64,000 nucleotides of DNA, from assembly GCA_902579105.1 (NCBI GenBank), contig CACHFM010000002.1, forward strand, positions 1 to 64,000, read 5' to 3'. This stretch comes from an uncultured Pelagibacteraceae bacterium. Lineage in GTDB: Bacteria; Pseudomonadota; Alphaproteobacteria; Pelagibacterales; Pelagibacteraceae. The notes under the pieces are model-generated. The model searched no databases. It was given only the letters and a program-made list of their open reading frames with translations, and was not told the origin of the DNA. This document shows positions 54,649-63,727 of the stretch, piece by piece (the first letter of the stretch is position 1; the number at the start of each line of letters is the position of its first letter). The position numbers and the translations under genes are program-made.

Positions 54649-55476
54649 CTAATAAGTACCTTTTTTTTCAGAACCTCTGTAAAAAATTTCTTGTAAGTAA
54701 TCATTTTCTTTTTTTTTTATTTTAAGATCATTTTTATTCATTAAAGATTTGGTTCTTTCAATTCTTTCATGAAAATTAAATTTATCTATACCTCTAGCTA
54801 ATTGAACACTATTTTTACCTAGAACTTGCTTAACATTGGTACCTATATAACTTTGAATTACAAAGCCTATTCTCCTATCATTACTATGATTTATATCTGA
54901 GCCATGAACTACTTTTGGGTGATGTAATGACATTTGACCAGCCTTTAATATTAAAGCTTTCGTTTTTTCTTTTGGGACATTTTTAACAGTTTGACCTCTT
55001 GTTAATAAATTTCCTTCATTAAATTTTTGATCATGAATTTTAAGATCATCTTTATGAGAGCCTGACCACATTCTCATACAACCGTTATGTTCATTAGAGT
55101 CTGTTATTGCAACCCATGCTGTTACCCAATTAAGCGGTTCTAAACCTATGTATTTAGCATCCTGATGATAACTTACAAAGCCCTTTTCATTTGGATTTTT
55201 TATAAAAAGAGTAGTACTACAAATAAGTATATTTTTCCCAATTAAACTTTCAACAGCATTTAAAATTTTTGAATTATGCGCAACCTCATCTAATAATGGT
55301 GAAATAAGATGAGCATTATATCTACCTGATTTTTCTAGTTCTTCAGGCATTTCTTTTTCAATTAGTTCAATTTCATCTCTAATTTTTTTTGCTTTATCTT
55401 TAGAAAAAATATTTATAGGAGAGACAAATCCTTCATCTTCATATTGTTTAAGTTGATTTGATGATAGATAAGTCAT
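54649..55476 (-). CDS. Phytanoyl-CoA dioxygenase (PhyH) family protein
   Basis: A 275-residue Fe(II)/2-oxoglutarate oxygenase. The metal His and Asp are in FVSYHQDAKYIGL (HxD near residues 98-100); the distal His is in LHHPKVVHGSDINHSNDRRIGF, whose Arg would bind 2-oxoglutarate. The N-terminal YLSSNQLKQYEDEGFVSP is typical of PhyH proteins. Bacterial members hydroxylate diverse small molecules, including ectoine (EctD is in this superfamily), and an ectoine-type importer is nearby. The exact substrate is not evident. Confidence 0.88.
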   Translation of the reverse strand: MTYLSSNQLKQYEDEGFVSPINIFSKDKAKKIRDEIELIEKEMPEELEKSGRYNAHLISPLLDEVAHNSKILNAVESLIGKNILICSTTLFIKNPNEKGFVSYHQDAKYIGLEPLNWVTAWVAITDSNEHNGCMRMWSGSHKDDLKIHDQKFNEGNLLTRGQTVKNVPKEKTKALILKAGQMSLHHPKVVHGSDINHSNDRRIGFVIQSYIGTNVKQVLGKNSVQLARGIDKFNFHERIERTKSLMNKNDLKIKKKENDYLQEIFYRGSEKKGTY

Positions 55477-55495
55477 ATTATTTTAAAAAGTTTAT

Positions 55496-56281
55496 ATGAG
55501 CCCAACTATTTCTTCAATAAATTACTGCCCAGTAAAATCTATATCATTTCAAAGTATTGATCATTGTGAAATTAAAAAGAATATTGGAATTTTAGGGGAT
55601 AGAATTTTTGCATTTTCAAAAAATCTAGATCAAGACCAAGTTAAATTGTTTGAAAGAAATCCAGAAGATAGGAAAGGAAAATGGAATAAAATTTTAACTC
55701 TTAAAAATTCTCCATTTTTAAATAAATATAACTTTCTTTTAAAAGAAGAAAAATTGACGTTAACCTTTAAAGAGAAAGAAATTTTAACAGTAGATGTAAA
55801 TATATCCAGTGAAAGACAAAAACTTTCTAACAAAATAATAGAATTAGAAAATTCTTTAAAAGAACCAATAGTTTTAATGAAGAATAAAGACTTTCCTTTT
55901 TTTGATACAACGATATCTAAAAAACTTGATTTTATTAATTCAGTTTCACTTATAAATGTTCAAAGTATTATAGATTTTCAAAAAAAAATTGGTAAAGAAA
56001 TTGAAGTACCTCGATTTAGAGGAAATATATGTATTGATGGATTAAAAGCTTGGGAGGAACGAAATTGGATAGGTAAAATAATTAAAATTAATGATATTTC
56101 ATTTAAAGTTGAAAAAAACATTCCACGATGTGTTGCTATAAATTTAAAACCCAAAACGGACAACAATTCATTAAATTTACTGCACTCATTAAAAAAAACT
56201 TATAATCATTTTGATATGGGAATTTATTTAACCCCATTAAATGATGGTAAAATTAAAATTTCCGATACAGTAGGTCTATAA
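55496..56281 (+). CDS. MOSC domain protein
   Basis: A 261-residue MOSC protein: N-terminal beta-barrel (INYCPVKSISFQS), GILGDRIFAFSKN, and a MOSC core with RFRGNICIDGLKAWEERNWIGKIIKI near residues 170-195 and KNIPRCVAINLKP whose Cys may hold molybdenum cofactor. YcbX and mARC proteins of this family reduce N-hydroxylated compounds. No ferredoxin domain is fused. It is divergent from phyH by 19 bases. Confidence 0.85.
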   Translation: MSPTISSINYCPVKSISFQSIDHCEIKKNIGILGDRIFAFSKNLDQDQVKLFERNPEDRKGKWNKILTLKNSPFLNKYNFLLKEEKLTLTFKEKEILTVDVNISSERQKLSNKIIELENSLKEPIVLMKNKDFPFFDTTISKKLDFINSVSLINVQSIIDFQKKIGKEIEVPRFRGNICIDGLKAWEERNWIGKIIKINDISFKVEKNIPRCVAINLKPKTDNNSLNLLHSLKKTYNHFDMGIYLTPLNDGKIKISDTVGL

Positions 56282-56384
56282 ATTAAATTCAATTACAAGT
56301 TGATCTAAAATTTTTACTATGTTTGCATGGAACTAGAATTCTTGTTAACTTATTTTAAATTATTAAACAACAAGAGGAGAAATA

Positions 56385-57230
56385 ATGAAAAAATTATTTA
56401 AGTCATTTTCAGTTTTTCTTGTTATCCTTTTTAGTATTTCTTCCGTTAATGCTGCAACATTGACTGATAGACTAAAAGATGGTCACAAGTTAAGACTTGG
56501 TTTTGGTACTGCTGTACCGTGGGCTTATGCTGGAGATAATGGTGAAGCTTTAGGTTTTGTTAATATGATTGCTTTAACAGTTCTTGAGGAAATGGGAATT
56601 ACTGAGCATGAAACCAAAGTATTTGAATGGTCTGGATTAATTCCAGGAATTAATGCTAATAGATCAGATATGATTACTGGTGGTATGTACATTTTAAAAA
56701 GTAGATGTGCTAATATCAATTTTTCAGATCCAATAGGTGTTTTTGGTGATGCAATGTTGGTACCAAAAGGAAATCCTAAAAATATTAATAACTATGCGGA
56801 CGTAATTAGCACAGGTGCAAAACTTGTAACTGGTGCTGGTTTCAATACTGTTGAAGCTGCTAAAAAATTTGGTGTTCCAGATAGTCAAATGTTATTAGTA
56901 GAAGGTGAAGTTGGAATTCTTGCTGCAATGAAAGCAGGAAGAGCAGATGTAGCTGTTCAAACTTTCTTCGGTGCAAAAGAACATGAAGAAAAAACAAATG
57001 GTGCATTTGAAGTTACTGATCCTAAGTTAATGCCTAAAGAAACTGTAAACGTAGTAGGAATTGGTTTTAGAAAAACTGATACTGAGTTTAGAGATAACTT
57101 TAACGCTGCATTAGCAAAAGTTCTTGCAAACCCAGCAAAAATGTTAGAGAGAGCTGGTAAATATGGCTATGATAAAGCTCAATTACCACCTCCTGATATG
57201 ACTACAGAATGGGCTTGTTCTACTAAATAA
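56385..57230 (+). CDS. ehuB: Ectoine-type amino acid ABC transporter substrate-binding protein
   Basis: A 281-residue periplasmic binding protein with signal peptide (SFSVFLVILFSISSVNA, cleavage near residue 23) and a type II fold: LRLGFGTAVPWAYAGDNGEALGF, FEWSGLIPGINANRSDMITGGMYI, KGNPKNINNYADV and an AALKAGRADVA-like LAAMKAGRADVAVQ. The GLIPG.NA.R.D.I..GMY..  pattern is that of EhuB, the ectoine/hydroxyectoine binder. A strong AAGAGGAG site precedes the ATG. A hairpin at 57251-57278 follows, so it can be expressed above the permeases. Confidence 0.85.
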   Translation: MKKLFKSFSVFLVILFSISSVNAATLTDRLKDGHKLRLGFGTAVPWAYAGDNGEALGFVNMIALTVLEEMGITEHETKVFEWSGLIPGINANRSDMITGGMYILKSRCANINFSDPIGVFGDAMLVPKGNPKNINNYADVISTGAKLVTGAGFNTVEAAKKFGVPDSQMLLVEGEVGILAAMKAGRADVAVQTFFGAKEHEEKTNGAFEVTDPKLMPKETVNVVGIGFRKTDTEFRDNFNAALAKVLANPAKMLERAGKYGYDKAQLPPPDMTTEWACSTK

Positions 57231-57250
57231 AAATATTAAATTTTAATTTA

Positions 57251-57285
57251 ATCAGGCGACAAAATAACGTCGCCTGATTTTTTTT
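57251..57285 (+). terminator. Hairpin terminator/attenuator between ehuB and ehuC
   Basis: ATCAGGCGAC (57251-57260), an eight-base loop, GTCGCCTGAT (57269-57278) and a T run to 57285. A perfect 10-base stem. Lying inside an operon, it probably acts as partial terminator that keeps binding protein mRNA in excess over the membrane components. Confidence 0.9.
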
Positions 57286-57302
57286 GATTATTAAGGTTTG
57301 TA

Positions 57303-57974
57303 GTGAGCTATTTTGCATTTTTATCTGAACATGGTCCAACCTTGTTACTTGGAACTGTTACTACAGTTAAGGTATTAATTTGCGCAACTATTCTTTATGT
57401 AATTATTTCATTAATTTTTGGATTAATGCGTTTATCAAAAAATCCAATTATTCAAGGTGTTGCTACAGGTTATATAGAATTTTTTAGAGGAACATCTTTA
57501 TTAGTTCAATTATTTTGGTTTTATTATGTATTACCTTTTTTTGGATTAACTTTAGAAGCATTTACCGCAGGAGTAGTTGCTATAGGTATGAATTTTGGGG
57601 CTTATGGAGCGGAAATAGTTAGGGGAGGTGTTTTAGCTGTTCCTAAAGGACAATGGGAAGGTGCTTTTGCACTTAATTTTACTCCAGCAAAAAGAATGAG
57701 GAAAATTATTATACCTCAAATATTTCCAATAATTTTACCTCCTGCAGCGAATCTAACAGTAGAACTTTTGAAAGCCACTGCATTAGTCGCTTTAGTTACA
57801 GTAGTTGATTTAACTTTTGAAGCAAAACAAATAAATTCGATTACTTGGCTATCGGCTCAATGCTTTGGAACTGCTCTTTTAATTTATTATATTATTTCAA
57901 GATTTTTTCTTGTTCCTTTTTTACGTTGGTTAGAAGTTTTAGCCGCAAGAAAAGTTGGAAAGGAGAAAATTTAA
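57303..57974 (+). CDS. ehuC: Ectoine-type ABC transporter permease EhuC
   Basis: A 223-residue His/Glu/Gln-family permease with five hydrophobic helices: LLLGTVTTVKVLICATILYVIIS, GYIEFFRGTSLLVQLFWFYYVLP and the EAA-loop GAFALNFTPAKRMRKIIIPQIFPIILPPAANLTVELLKATALVALV. It starts with GTG just after the hairpin, and ehuD follows one base after its stop. Pairs with EhuD. Confidence 0.88.
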   Translation: MSYFAFLSEHGPTLLLGTVTTVKVLICATILYVIISLIFGLMRLSKNPIIQGVATGYIEFFRGTSLLVQLFWFYYVLPFFGLTLEAFTAGVVAIGMNFGAYGAEIVRGGVLAVPKGQWEGAFALNFTPAKRMRKIIIPQIFPIILPPAANLTVELLKATALVALVTVVDLTFEAKQINSITWLSAQCFGTALLIYYIISRFFLVPFLRWLEVLAARKVGKEKI

Positions 57975-57975
57975 T

Positions 57976-58662
57976 ATGAATGCAGAATGGAGATGGGATT
58001 TTGCAATTGAAATATTGCCACAAATGTTATGGGCAACTTTAAATACGATATTAGCAGCTGGAGTTGGTTATGCAATTGCTACTATCGTAGGATTGTTATT
58101 TTTATTAGGTCAAAGAACTCCAATAAAAATAGTTAATATGATTAATAGAGAGATTGTTGAATTTATTAGATCAACTCCTTTACTAATTCAGTTATTTTTT
58201 GTTTATTTTGTATTACCTCAATTTGGTATTACATTATCAGCTTGGGTATGTGGAATGATAACAATTGGCCTTCATTTTGGAACTTATTTATCAGAAGTTT
58301 ATAGAGGAGCTTTAGAAGGTGTACCTAAAACTCAATGGGAAGCATGTAGAGCTTTAAATTTTTCAACAATGTACACATATAGAAAAATTGTATTACCTCA
58401 AGCATTTCCAATAGCAATACCAGGTATGGGAAATTATTTAGTTGGAATATTTAAAGACACGCCTTTGTTATCAACAATAGGTGTTGCAGAATTATTCCAT
58501 GCAGCAACCGCGGTAGGTGGTTACAACTATCGTTATCTAGAACCATATACTATAGTAGGATTGATATTTTTAACGTTATCTATCCCTGCAGCTATTTGGA
58601 TTAGAAAAATTGAAAAAAATGTTAATGTAGCTCAAGGAAAAATAAAAAAAGAACAACTTTAA
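57976..58662 (+). CDS. ehuD: Ectoine-type ABC transporter permease EhuD
   Basis: A 228-residue permease: FAIEILPQMLWATLNTILAAGVGYAIATIVG, EIVEFIRSTPLLIQLFFVYFVLPQFG and ACRALNFSTMYTYRKIVLPQAFPIAIPGMGNYLVGIFKDTPLLSTIG. The ATG at 57976 is preferred because AAGGAG at 57959-57964 precedes it; a TTG at 57955 would add seven residues overlapping ehuC. It forms a heterodimer with EhuC. Confidence 0.88.
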   Translation: MNAEWRWDFAIEILPQMLWATLNTILAAGVGYAIATIVGLLFLLGQRTPIKIVNMINREIVEFIRSTPLLIQLFFVYFVLPQFGITLSAWVCGMITIGLHFGTYLSEVYRGALEGVPKTQWEACRALNFSTMYTYRKIVLPQAFPIAIPGMGNYLVGIFKDTPLLSTIGVAELFHAATAVGGYNYRYLEPYTIVGLIFLTLSIPAAIWIRKIEKNVNVAQGKIKKEQL

Positions 58663-58665
58663 TTT

Positions 58666-59454
58666 ATGAAAAAAGAATTATTAGACACTATTGTTAATTT
58701 TTCAAATGTTACAAAACAATATGGAGATCTAATTGTATTAGATAAATTAAATTTAGAAATAAAAAAAAATGAAATGGTTTCAATAATAGGACCTTCTGGT
58801 TCTGGAAAAACTACTGTTCTTAGAGTGTTAATGACTTTAGAAAAAATAAATCAGGGTGTTATTCATTTAGATGGCGAACCTCTTACTCATATGGAATCTG
58901 AAGGAAAATTAATAGAAGCTAGTGAAAAATACCTTAGAGAAAGAAGATCGAAAATTGGAATGGTATTTCAACAATTCAACCTTTTTCCTCATATGACTGC
59001 ATTACAAAATTGCATTGAAGCACCAATAGAAGTTTTGGGTATGAAAAAAGAAGAAGCTGAAGAAAGAGCTCTAGATTTATTGGAATTAGTTGGATTAACA
59101 GACAAAAAAGATGAACATCCAAGTAGACTTTCAGGTGGACAGCAACAGCGTGTTGCTATTGCAAGAGCATTAGCAATGAGGCCAAAGGTAATGTTATTAG
59201 ATGAAATTACATCAGCATTAGATCCTGAAGTTGTAGGTGAGGTACTAAATGTAATCAGATCACTTAATAAAGAGCATAATTTAACAATGATAATGGTAAC
59301 TCACCAAATGGGTTTTGCTAGGGAGATATCTGACAGAGTTTGTTTTTTTAATGACGGCAAGATTTTTGAACAAGGACCTCCTGAACAATTATTTGGTGAT
59401 CCACAAAATGAAAGAACTAAACAATTTTTACATGCAGTTCTAGATGCAAATTAA
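58666..59454 (+). CDS. ehuA: Ectoine-type ABC transporter ATPase EhuA
   Basis: A 262-residue polar-amino-acid-type ATPase: Walker A GPSGSGKTT near 42-50, Q-loop FQQFNLFPHMTALQN, signature LSGGQQQRVAIARALA, Walker B VMLLDEITSALDPE and the His switch in VTHQMGFAREIS. The GEPLTHMESEGKLIEASEKYLRERRSKIGMVF insertion is found in EhuA. The C-terminus ends within the convergent MFS gene by 4 bases. Completes ehuBCDA. Confidence 0.9.
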   Translation: MKKELLDTIVNFSNVTKQYGDLIVLDKLNLEIKKNEMVSIIGPSGSGKTTVLRVLMTLEKINQGVIHLDGEPLTHMESEGKLIEASEKYLRERRSKIGMVFQQFNLFPHMTALQNCIEAPIEVLGMKKEEAEERALDLLELVGLTDKKDEHPSRLSGGQQQRVAIARALAMRPKVMLLDEITSALDPEVVGEVLNVIRSLNKEHNLTMIMVTHQMGFAREISDRVCFFNDGKIFEQGPPEQLFGDPQNERTKQFLHAVLDAN

Positions 59455-60758
59455 TTAGTATTCAATATTTTTGGTTTTTCAGTTTCAACTTTTTTAGGTT
59501 CTTCAATTGGCTCTGTTGTTGGATTTAACTCAATTCCAGCCGGAGTAATTGATTGAGGCATTGCAACAAATTGAGAGTCTGGGTTTTCAATAGATGGTCT
59601 TATTCTAGATCTATAAACACCATAAATTCCAATAATTAAATGAAAGAAAATTAAAAATACAAAAAAACCATTTGGACCTACTATATTCATAAAAATTGAA
59701 CACAAAAATGGTCCACCCATTGCCCCCATTCCAAATGTAAATTGTAAACTGGCACCAGCTGCAACAAATTTTTCTTTTGGAATAAAGTCATTAGTATGAG
59801 CTAAAATCAAAGAAAACATGGGCAAACTACAGAAAGAAAATAAAATTAAAAAAATATAAAACCAAAATTTACTAGAAGCTAAACCTTCTGGTAAATGCAT
59901 CGTTCCTGATGCAAAAATTGAACATAATGCAAAAAAAGCTGCTGCAAAACTTGCAATAATAATTACATATCTACGATCAAAAATGTCTGATAATTTTCCA
60001 ATTGGCCATTGTGAAATTGCACCTGAAATTGCAAGTAAAAATGTAACTATTGAAATTTGAAAAATAGAAAAATTCATTTCAGCAGCGTACACAGCTAATA
60101 ATGTAAATAAAGCAGCTTGAATCGTTCCATAAAAAAAAGAACTTATTATTCCAAAAGGAGATGCATCATAGGCTTCTTTTAAAGACATTGATTCAATTTT
60201 TTTAAAAGTTGGAGCTTTTCTCTTAGTCAGTAAAATTGGAATAAGCGCTGCTGAAGTTATAATTGAAATAAGAATAAATGGCTCAAAGTTAATTGGATCG
60301 CTAAAATTTAGAAAAAACATTCCAAAACCTAATGAACTATATAAAATAATCATATAAACGGATAATACACTTCCTCTATTTTTATTACTCGCTCTGTCGT
60401 TTAACCAACTTTCAGCGACAGTATAAATTGACACCATACTAACTCCCGTAATAATTCTAAGTAAAAACCAAACAAAAGGACTTATATAAATAGCATGAAT
60501 TAAAATAACTAATGAAGCAATCGATGCAAAAGCCGCAAAAACTCTAATATGACCTACACGTGAGATTATTTTTGGAATAATTGATGCACCTATAAAAAAT
60601 CCTACAAAATATCCAGACATCATAAATCCTGTAGCAGTTAAACTAAACTCTTCCTTTACGGCCCTAACTCCAAGCAATGATCCTTGAAAACCATAAGCAA
60701 TCATAATTGCCCCCATTCCTAAAAAGAGCGCCCAAGAATTTTTTAATACTTTGTTCAT
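59451..60758 (-). CDS. MFS transporter (YcaD-like)
   Basis: A 435-residue protein with twelve hydrophobic helices in two sets of six, linked by a basic loop near residues 180-195 (LLTKRKAPTFKKIES). GVRAVKEEFSLTATGFMMSGYFVGFFIGASIIPKIISRVGHIRVF in the first half and QWPIGKLSDIFDRRYVI in the second carry the MFS loop motifs. The C-terminal tail of about 40 residues is Pro/Glu/Lys-rich and cytoplasmic. It resembles the YcaD group of drug/metabolite exporters; the substrate is unknown. Confidence 0.87.
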   Translation of the reverse strand: MNKVLKNSWALFLGMGAIMIAYGFQGSLLGVRAVKEEFSLTATGFMMSGYFVGFFIGASIIPKIISRVGHIRVFAAFASIASLVILIHAIYISPFVWFLLRIITGVSMVSIYTVAESWLNDRASNKNRGSVLSVYMIILYSSLGFGMFFLNFSDPINFEPFILISIITSAALIPILLTKRKAPTFKKIESMSLKEAYDASPFGIISSFFYGTIQAALFTLLAVYAAEMNFSIFQISIVTFLLAISGAISQWPIGKLSDIFDRRYVIIIASFAAAFFALCSIFASGTMHLPEGLASSKFWFYIFLILFSFCSLPMFSLILAHTNDFIPKEKFVAAGASLQFTFGMGAMGGPFLCSIFMNIVGPNGFFVFLIFFHLIIGIYGVYRSRIRPSIENPDSQFVAMPQSITPAGIELNPTTEPIEEPKKVETEKPKILNTN

Positions 60759-60801
60759 ATTTATGGCTATCTATTTCTGATTTGCGGCCAAATCAAGTTA
60801 T

Positions 60802-61662
60802 TTATGATTTTTTAAGCTTAATAAAAGAGTGAATAGCTAATGTTAAAATGATCACAACACCACCTTGAATAGTCTCAACACTTGGCTGTTCTTTAATTAC
60901 CATCCATACCCAAAATGGTCCAATGATTGTTTCTAGTAAAAAGAATAAATTTACCTCTTCAGCAGGAATAAATCTTGGAGCTATCGTTACTAAAACAAAG
61001 GGAATAGCAACACATATGATGCACATAAGAGGTACGATTATTAAATCACTTTCAAGCAATACATATGTTTCAATGAAAAACATTGCAAAAATTGCTACAA
61101 GCATTTTTCCAACTACTGCAGCTGGTACCAAATTTTTCTTTTTTGCAGACCTAATAGTTACTGCACCAATGGCCAACCCAAGTGCCGCTACAAAGCCTAA
61201 TAAATCCCCATAAATATTACCTATTTGTAAAGAATCATAAAATATATAAACTGCTGCTATAAACGTTACACCAATAGCGATCCAAGTTTTTTTACCAGGT
61301 ATTTCTTTTAAAAAAATAGCACCCAAGATGGCAGAAAGCATTGGTGCCAAAGCAACCATTACCAGAGTATTAGCAACATTAGTATTTTGAATAGATACAA
61401 CAAAGGTAATATTAGTAATTGAAAAGGTAATTATATAGATTAATCCATGATAGCCACTTGAGAATAATATTTTAAAAAAATTTAATTTATAGATTAATAG
61501 CATCACAATAAAGACTGAAAAAAATGGAATAGCACCACGATAAAAAACTAAACTCCAAGTATCAACATTAGACAATCTTATTAATAAACTATCAGGAGTA
61601 ATAAACATTACCGCTATAAAGGCTAATAGAGAACCTTTTTGCTGATCAGAAAGATTTTTCAT
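60802..61662 (-). CDS. EamA-family (DMT) transporter
   Basis: A 286-residue ten-helix protein with two EamA repeats (LLAFIAVMFITPDSLLIRLSNVDTWSLVFYRG, FLKEIPGKKTWIAIGVTFIAAVYIFY; then GDLLGFVAALGLAIGAVTIRSAKK to FWVWMVIKEQPSVETIQGG). It is the third DMT protein in this window, which fits the reliance of small-genome plankton on export and exchange carriers. It is 22 bases upstream of, and unrelated by sequence to, the HD gene; the substrate is unknown. Confidence 0.87.
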   Translation of the reverse strand: MKNLSDQQKGSLLAFIAVMFITPDSLLIRLSNVDTWSLVFYRGAIPFFSVFIVMLLIYKLNFFKILFSSGYHGLIYIITFSITNITFVVSIQNTNVANTLVMVALAPMLSAILGAIFLKEIPGKKTWIAIGVTFIAAVYIFYDSLQIGNIYGDLLGFVAALGLAIGAVTIRSAKKKNLVPAAVVGKMLVAIFAMFFIETYVLLESDLIIVPLMCIICVAIPFVLVTIAPRFIPAEEVNLFFLLETIIGPFWVWMVIKEQPSVETIQGGVVIILTLAIHSFIKLKKS

Positions 61663-61684
61663 GTTTAGATATTAATTAATAAAT

Positions 61685-62242
61685 TTAAACTAAAGAATAT
61701 GCTTTTCTAGAGAAAATTCTCTTAACTATTGGCTCAAAAAATTCTAAAGGTAAAGATTTATATTTTGGATCAAAAGAATTTTGATCATATTTTTCACAAA
61801 AATCAATCGTATCTTGATAATATTTATGATCTTTATACTTATCTCTTATATTTTTATCTCCACCTAAAAAGTGAGCATAATAAAACATTTGAAATTCTCC
61901 ATGCTTTTGAACTATCCAGTGAGTTTTCTCACTTACATATGGTTTTAGTATTGCTGCAGCATATTCAGCATGGTTCATTGGCGCAAGCTCATCTCCAATA
62001 TCATGAAGTAAAGCTGCAACAATTATTTCTTCACTTTCTCCATTATTATATGCTCTTGTCGCACACTGAAGAGAATGCTCTAGTCTAGAGATTTGATATC
62101 CTTCTAAAGTTTCTGTAAGTCCAGACATAAATTTTAATATTCTTTCTGCAGTTTTATTAGCAAAGTTTTTTTCGTGTTTATCTAAAAAAAGATACTCTTC
62201 TTTTGTACCATTTTTCATTTCGGTAAAGTTTACTTTTTTCAT
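61685..62242 (-). CDS. HD-domain protein, PhnZ-like
   Basis: A 185-residue HD protein. LEHSLQCA (about 56-63), ALLHDIGDEL (HD pair near 79-80), a His in MNHAEYAA, a His in VQKHGEF and a late Asp in KYDQNS give the six-ligand pattern of mixed-valent diiron oxygenases. LEHSLQCA is the exact string I recall from PhnZ, which cleaves 2-amino-1-hydroxyethylphosphonate. The PhnZ lid residue corresponding to Glu27 appears to be Tyr, so the substrate may differ. No phosphonate gene is adjacent; it precedes the EamA gene and follows purF with a 3-base gap. Confidence 0.75.
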   Translation of the reverse strand: MKKVNFTEMKNGTKEEYLFLDKHEKNFANKTAERILKFMSGLTETLEGYQISRLEHSLQCATRAYNNGESEEIIVAALLHDIGDELAPMNHAEYAAAILKPYVSEKTHWIVQKHGEFQMFYYAHFLGGDKNIRDKYKDHKYYQDTIDFCEKYDQNSFDPKYKSLPLEFFEPIVKRIFSRKAYSLV

Positions 62243-62245
62243 ATT

Positions 62246-63727
62246 TTAATTATTTGATGCGCTACTTAAAAGTGATAGTTGAGTGATCTTGTCGTCACCT
62301 AACTCATCAATTGGTTTAACTGGGTAGTCACCAGTAAAATAGTGATCTGTTAACTGAGGATAATTATCATTTCTTTTTTCAAATCCAATTGCTTTATATA
62401 ATCCATCAATTGAAAGAAATTTTAAAGATTTAGCACCGATGTATTTACAAATTTGATCATTCGTTTTGTTAGCGGCCAATAATTCTTTTTTTGTGGGAGT
62501 ATCCACGCCATAAAAATCTGGATATCTTATTTCAGGGCAGGCAATTCTAACATGAACTTCTTTAGCTCCTGAGTCATATAACATTTTAACGATTTTATAA
62601 GAAGTGGTTCCTCTTACTAATGAGTCATCTATTAAGATAATTTTCTTATTTTTAATAGTAGATTGATTGGCATTCAATTTTAATTTAACTCCTAAACTTC
62701 TAATTTTTTGACTAGGCTCAATAAAGGTTCGACCTACATAATGATTTCTGATTAAACCGTGTTCAAAATTCATTTTTAGGTATTGTGCAAATCCTAGAGC
62801 AGCGGCATTTCCTGAATCTGGAACAGGAACAACTATATCGGCATCAATATCATTTTCCTTGGCAAGTTCTTTTCCAATGCTTTTTCGATGTTCGTAAGCA
62901 GTTTTGTTATCTATGATACTGTCAGGCCTTGAAAAATAAATATACTCAAATACGCAAGGTCTAACTTTTTTTAGAGGGAAGGGTTTAATACTTTTTAGTT
63001 TTTCATTTTGAATTAAAACAATTTCACCGTTTTCAACATTTCTTATAAACTTTGCGCCAATAATATCTAAAGCACAAGTTTCAGAAGCTAACACATAGCT
63101 TTTACCTAATTTTCCAATAACTAATGGTCTTATTCCATAAGGATCTCTAACACCAATTAAAGAGTTTTGGGTCAACATAACTAAAGCATAACCTCCTTGA
63201 ATTTGAAATATTGCATCTATTATTTTATCAATTGTTTTTGATCTTTTAGATTTTGCAATTAATTGGACAATTGTTTCAGTATCTGATGTTGTATAAAAAA
63301 TAGCACCTTCATCTACTAACTTTTTTCTTAAAGATATTGAGTTTGTTAAATTTCCATTATGTGAAATACCGATACCTCCTGCATTAGTATCAGCAAAAAA
63401 AGGTTGAATATTTCTTAAAGTATTTTCTCCAGTTGTACTGTATCTATTATGACCAATTGCATAATTACCTTTAAGGTTTTTAAGAATTTTTTCTTTATTA
63501 AAGTTATCACCTACTAAACCAAATCTCTTTTCTGAATAATATTTATTACCATCAAAAGTGACTATTCCACATCCTTCTTGTCCACGATGTTGAAGAGCGT
63601 GTAGGCCGAGTGCAGTTAATGCTGAAGCATCCTTTGTATTGCTAATTCCAAATACACCACATTCTTCTTTTAGTTTAGGATCAAAGCTCTTTAATTTTTT
63701 CTTTAGAATCTTGATATGTTTTTTCAT
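62246..63727 (-). CDS. purF: Amidophosphoribosyltransferase
   Basis: A 493-residue enzyme catalysing the first step of purine synthesis. The N-terminal nucleophile is Cys23 in KEECGVFGIS; 22 residues must be removed to expose it. HALQHRGQEGCGIV, GIGISHNGNLTN and a C-terminal phosphoribosyltransferase domain with IILIDDSLVRGTTSYKIV are seen. A three- or four-Cys pattern in the late part (CPEIRYPDFYG, NDQICKYIGAKSL) is like the Bacillus-type Fe-S enzyme. It overlaps cvpA by 47 bases, the usual cvpA-purF order. Confidence 0.97.
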   Translation of the reverse strand: MKKHIKILKKKLKSFDPKLKEECGVFGISNTKDASALTALGLHALQHRGQEGCGIVTFDGNKYYSEKRFGLVGDNFNKEKILKNLKGNYAIGHNRYSTTGENTLRNIQPFFADTNAGGIGISHNGNLTNSISLRKKLVDEGAIFYTTSDTETIVQLIAKSKRSKTIDKIIDAIFQIQGGYALVMLTQNSLIGVRDPYGIRPLVIGKLGKSYVLASETCALDIIGAKFIRNVENGEIVLIQNEKLKSIKPFPLKKVRPCVFEYIYFSRPDSIIDNKTAYEHRKSIGKELAKENDIDADIVVPVPDSGNAAALGFAQYLKMNFEHGLIRNHYVGRTFIEPSQKIRSLGVKLKLNANQSTIKNKKIILIDDSLVRGTTSYKIVKMLYDSGAKEVHVRIACPEIRYPDFYGVDTPTKKELLAANKTNDQICKYIGAKSLKFLSIDGLYKAIGFEKRNDNYPQLTDHYFTGDYPVKPIDELGDDKITQLSLLSSASNN

